This document shows positions 5,519 through 5,549 of a DNA stretch of 5,549 nt, in pieces. The stretch is from contig JAGIAB010000050.1 of assembly GCA_017745135.1 (NCBI GenBank), forward strand, positions 7,274 through 12,822. The letters run 5' to 3'. Origin of the DNA: Flavisolibacter sp. (GTDB lineage Bacteria > Bacteroidota > Bacteroidia > Chitinophagales > Chitinophagaceae). A model generated the notes under the pieces. The model did no database searches. It saw only the letters and a program-made list of their open reading frames with translations, and had not been told where the DNA came from. Both the position numbers and the translations under genes were made by a program. Each line of letters starts with the position of its first letter. The stretch's first letter is position 1.

Positions 5519-5549
5519 TTACACCAGTTTTGGTTGATTAACTAAAGGG
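5519..5549 (-). CDS. Possible C-terminal end of an upstream gene (partial, 9 codons plus stop)
   Basis: On the minus strand one frame reads PLVNQPKLV followed by TAA (5521-5519), ending 2 nt before the decarboxylase ATG. A gene ending here would be tightly coupled to the decarboxylase. In Bacteroidota the usual upstream partner is UDP-glucose 6-dehydrogenase, which makes UDP-glucuronate, the decarboxylase substrate. Only nine codons are visible, so this is inference from context and not a homology call. The region could equally be non-coding leader. Confidence 0.3.
   Translation of the reverse strand, partial: PLVNQPKLV

Noticed and set aside
1..5549. CRISPR array, tRNA/rRNA, insertion sequence, phage, toxin-antitoxin or defence system
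   Set aside because: No direct-repeat series, no tRNA cloverleaf, no transposase or integrase motifs and no terminal inverted repeats were seen. All sizeable genes are explained by housekeeping, envelope or signalling families.

Overview
The window looks like a chromosomal segment of a Bacteroidota bacterium, probably Chitinophagaceae or a relative. The DNA is AT-rich and Shine-Dalgarno sequences are not obvious. Signal peptides end in the 'A|Q' style common in this phylum. Short intergenic regions carry matches to the Bacteroidota promoter consensus (TTG about 17-23 nt upstream of TAnnTTTG). The phylum call is inference from these traits and from protein style, not from a marker gene.

Layout, left to right. 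(1) 1-593, minus strand: the N-terminal part of an exported LpxR-family (DUF2219) outer-membrane lipid A deacylase-like protein, cut by the window edge. (2) 654-2189, plus: a membrane-bound sensor histidine kinase with about six TM helices, divergent from (1) across a 60-nt shared promoter region. (3) 2191-2613 and 2627-3388, minus: a probable two-gene operon, transcribed as an MpaB/Lcp-type (DUF2236) putative haem oxygenase followed by a MenI/YdiI-type hotdog thioesterase. The thioesterase stop lies 1 nt from the kinase stop. (4) 3465-3878, plus: a small exported DsrE/DsrF-like protein, divergent from the oxygenase. (5) 3875-4285, minus: a receiver-only (CheY/Rcp1-like) response regulator whose stop codon overlaps the stop of (4). 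(6) 4286-4535: a 250-nt intergenic region with one clear rho-independent terminator. (7) 4536-5516, minus: a UDP-glucuronate decarboxylase (UDP-xylose synthase). It is preceded by what may be the last codons of an upstream co-directional gene at the right edge.

Themes: cell-envelope and surface-glycan functions lie at the two ends (lipid A modification, nucleotide-sugar synthesis). In between are signal-transduction parts (histidine kinase, single-domain receiver) and a thioesterase/oxygenase pair that may touch menaquinone or isoprenoid metabolism. Packing is tight, with two nearly abutting or overlapping convergent gene pairs and two divergent pairs. I see no RNA genes, CRISPR array, insertion sequence or phage gene, and no strong sign of a new defence or mobile system. 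The most interesting points are the oxygenase-thioesterase pairing, the kinase divergent from an lpxR-like gene, and the exported single DsrE-like protein.
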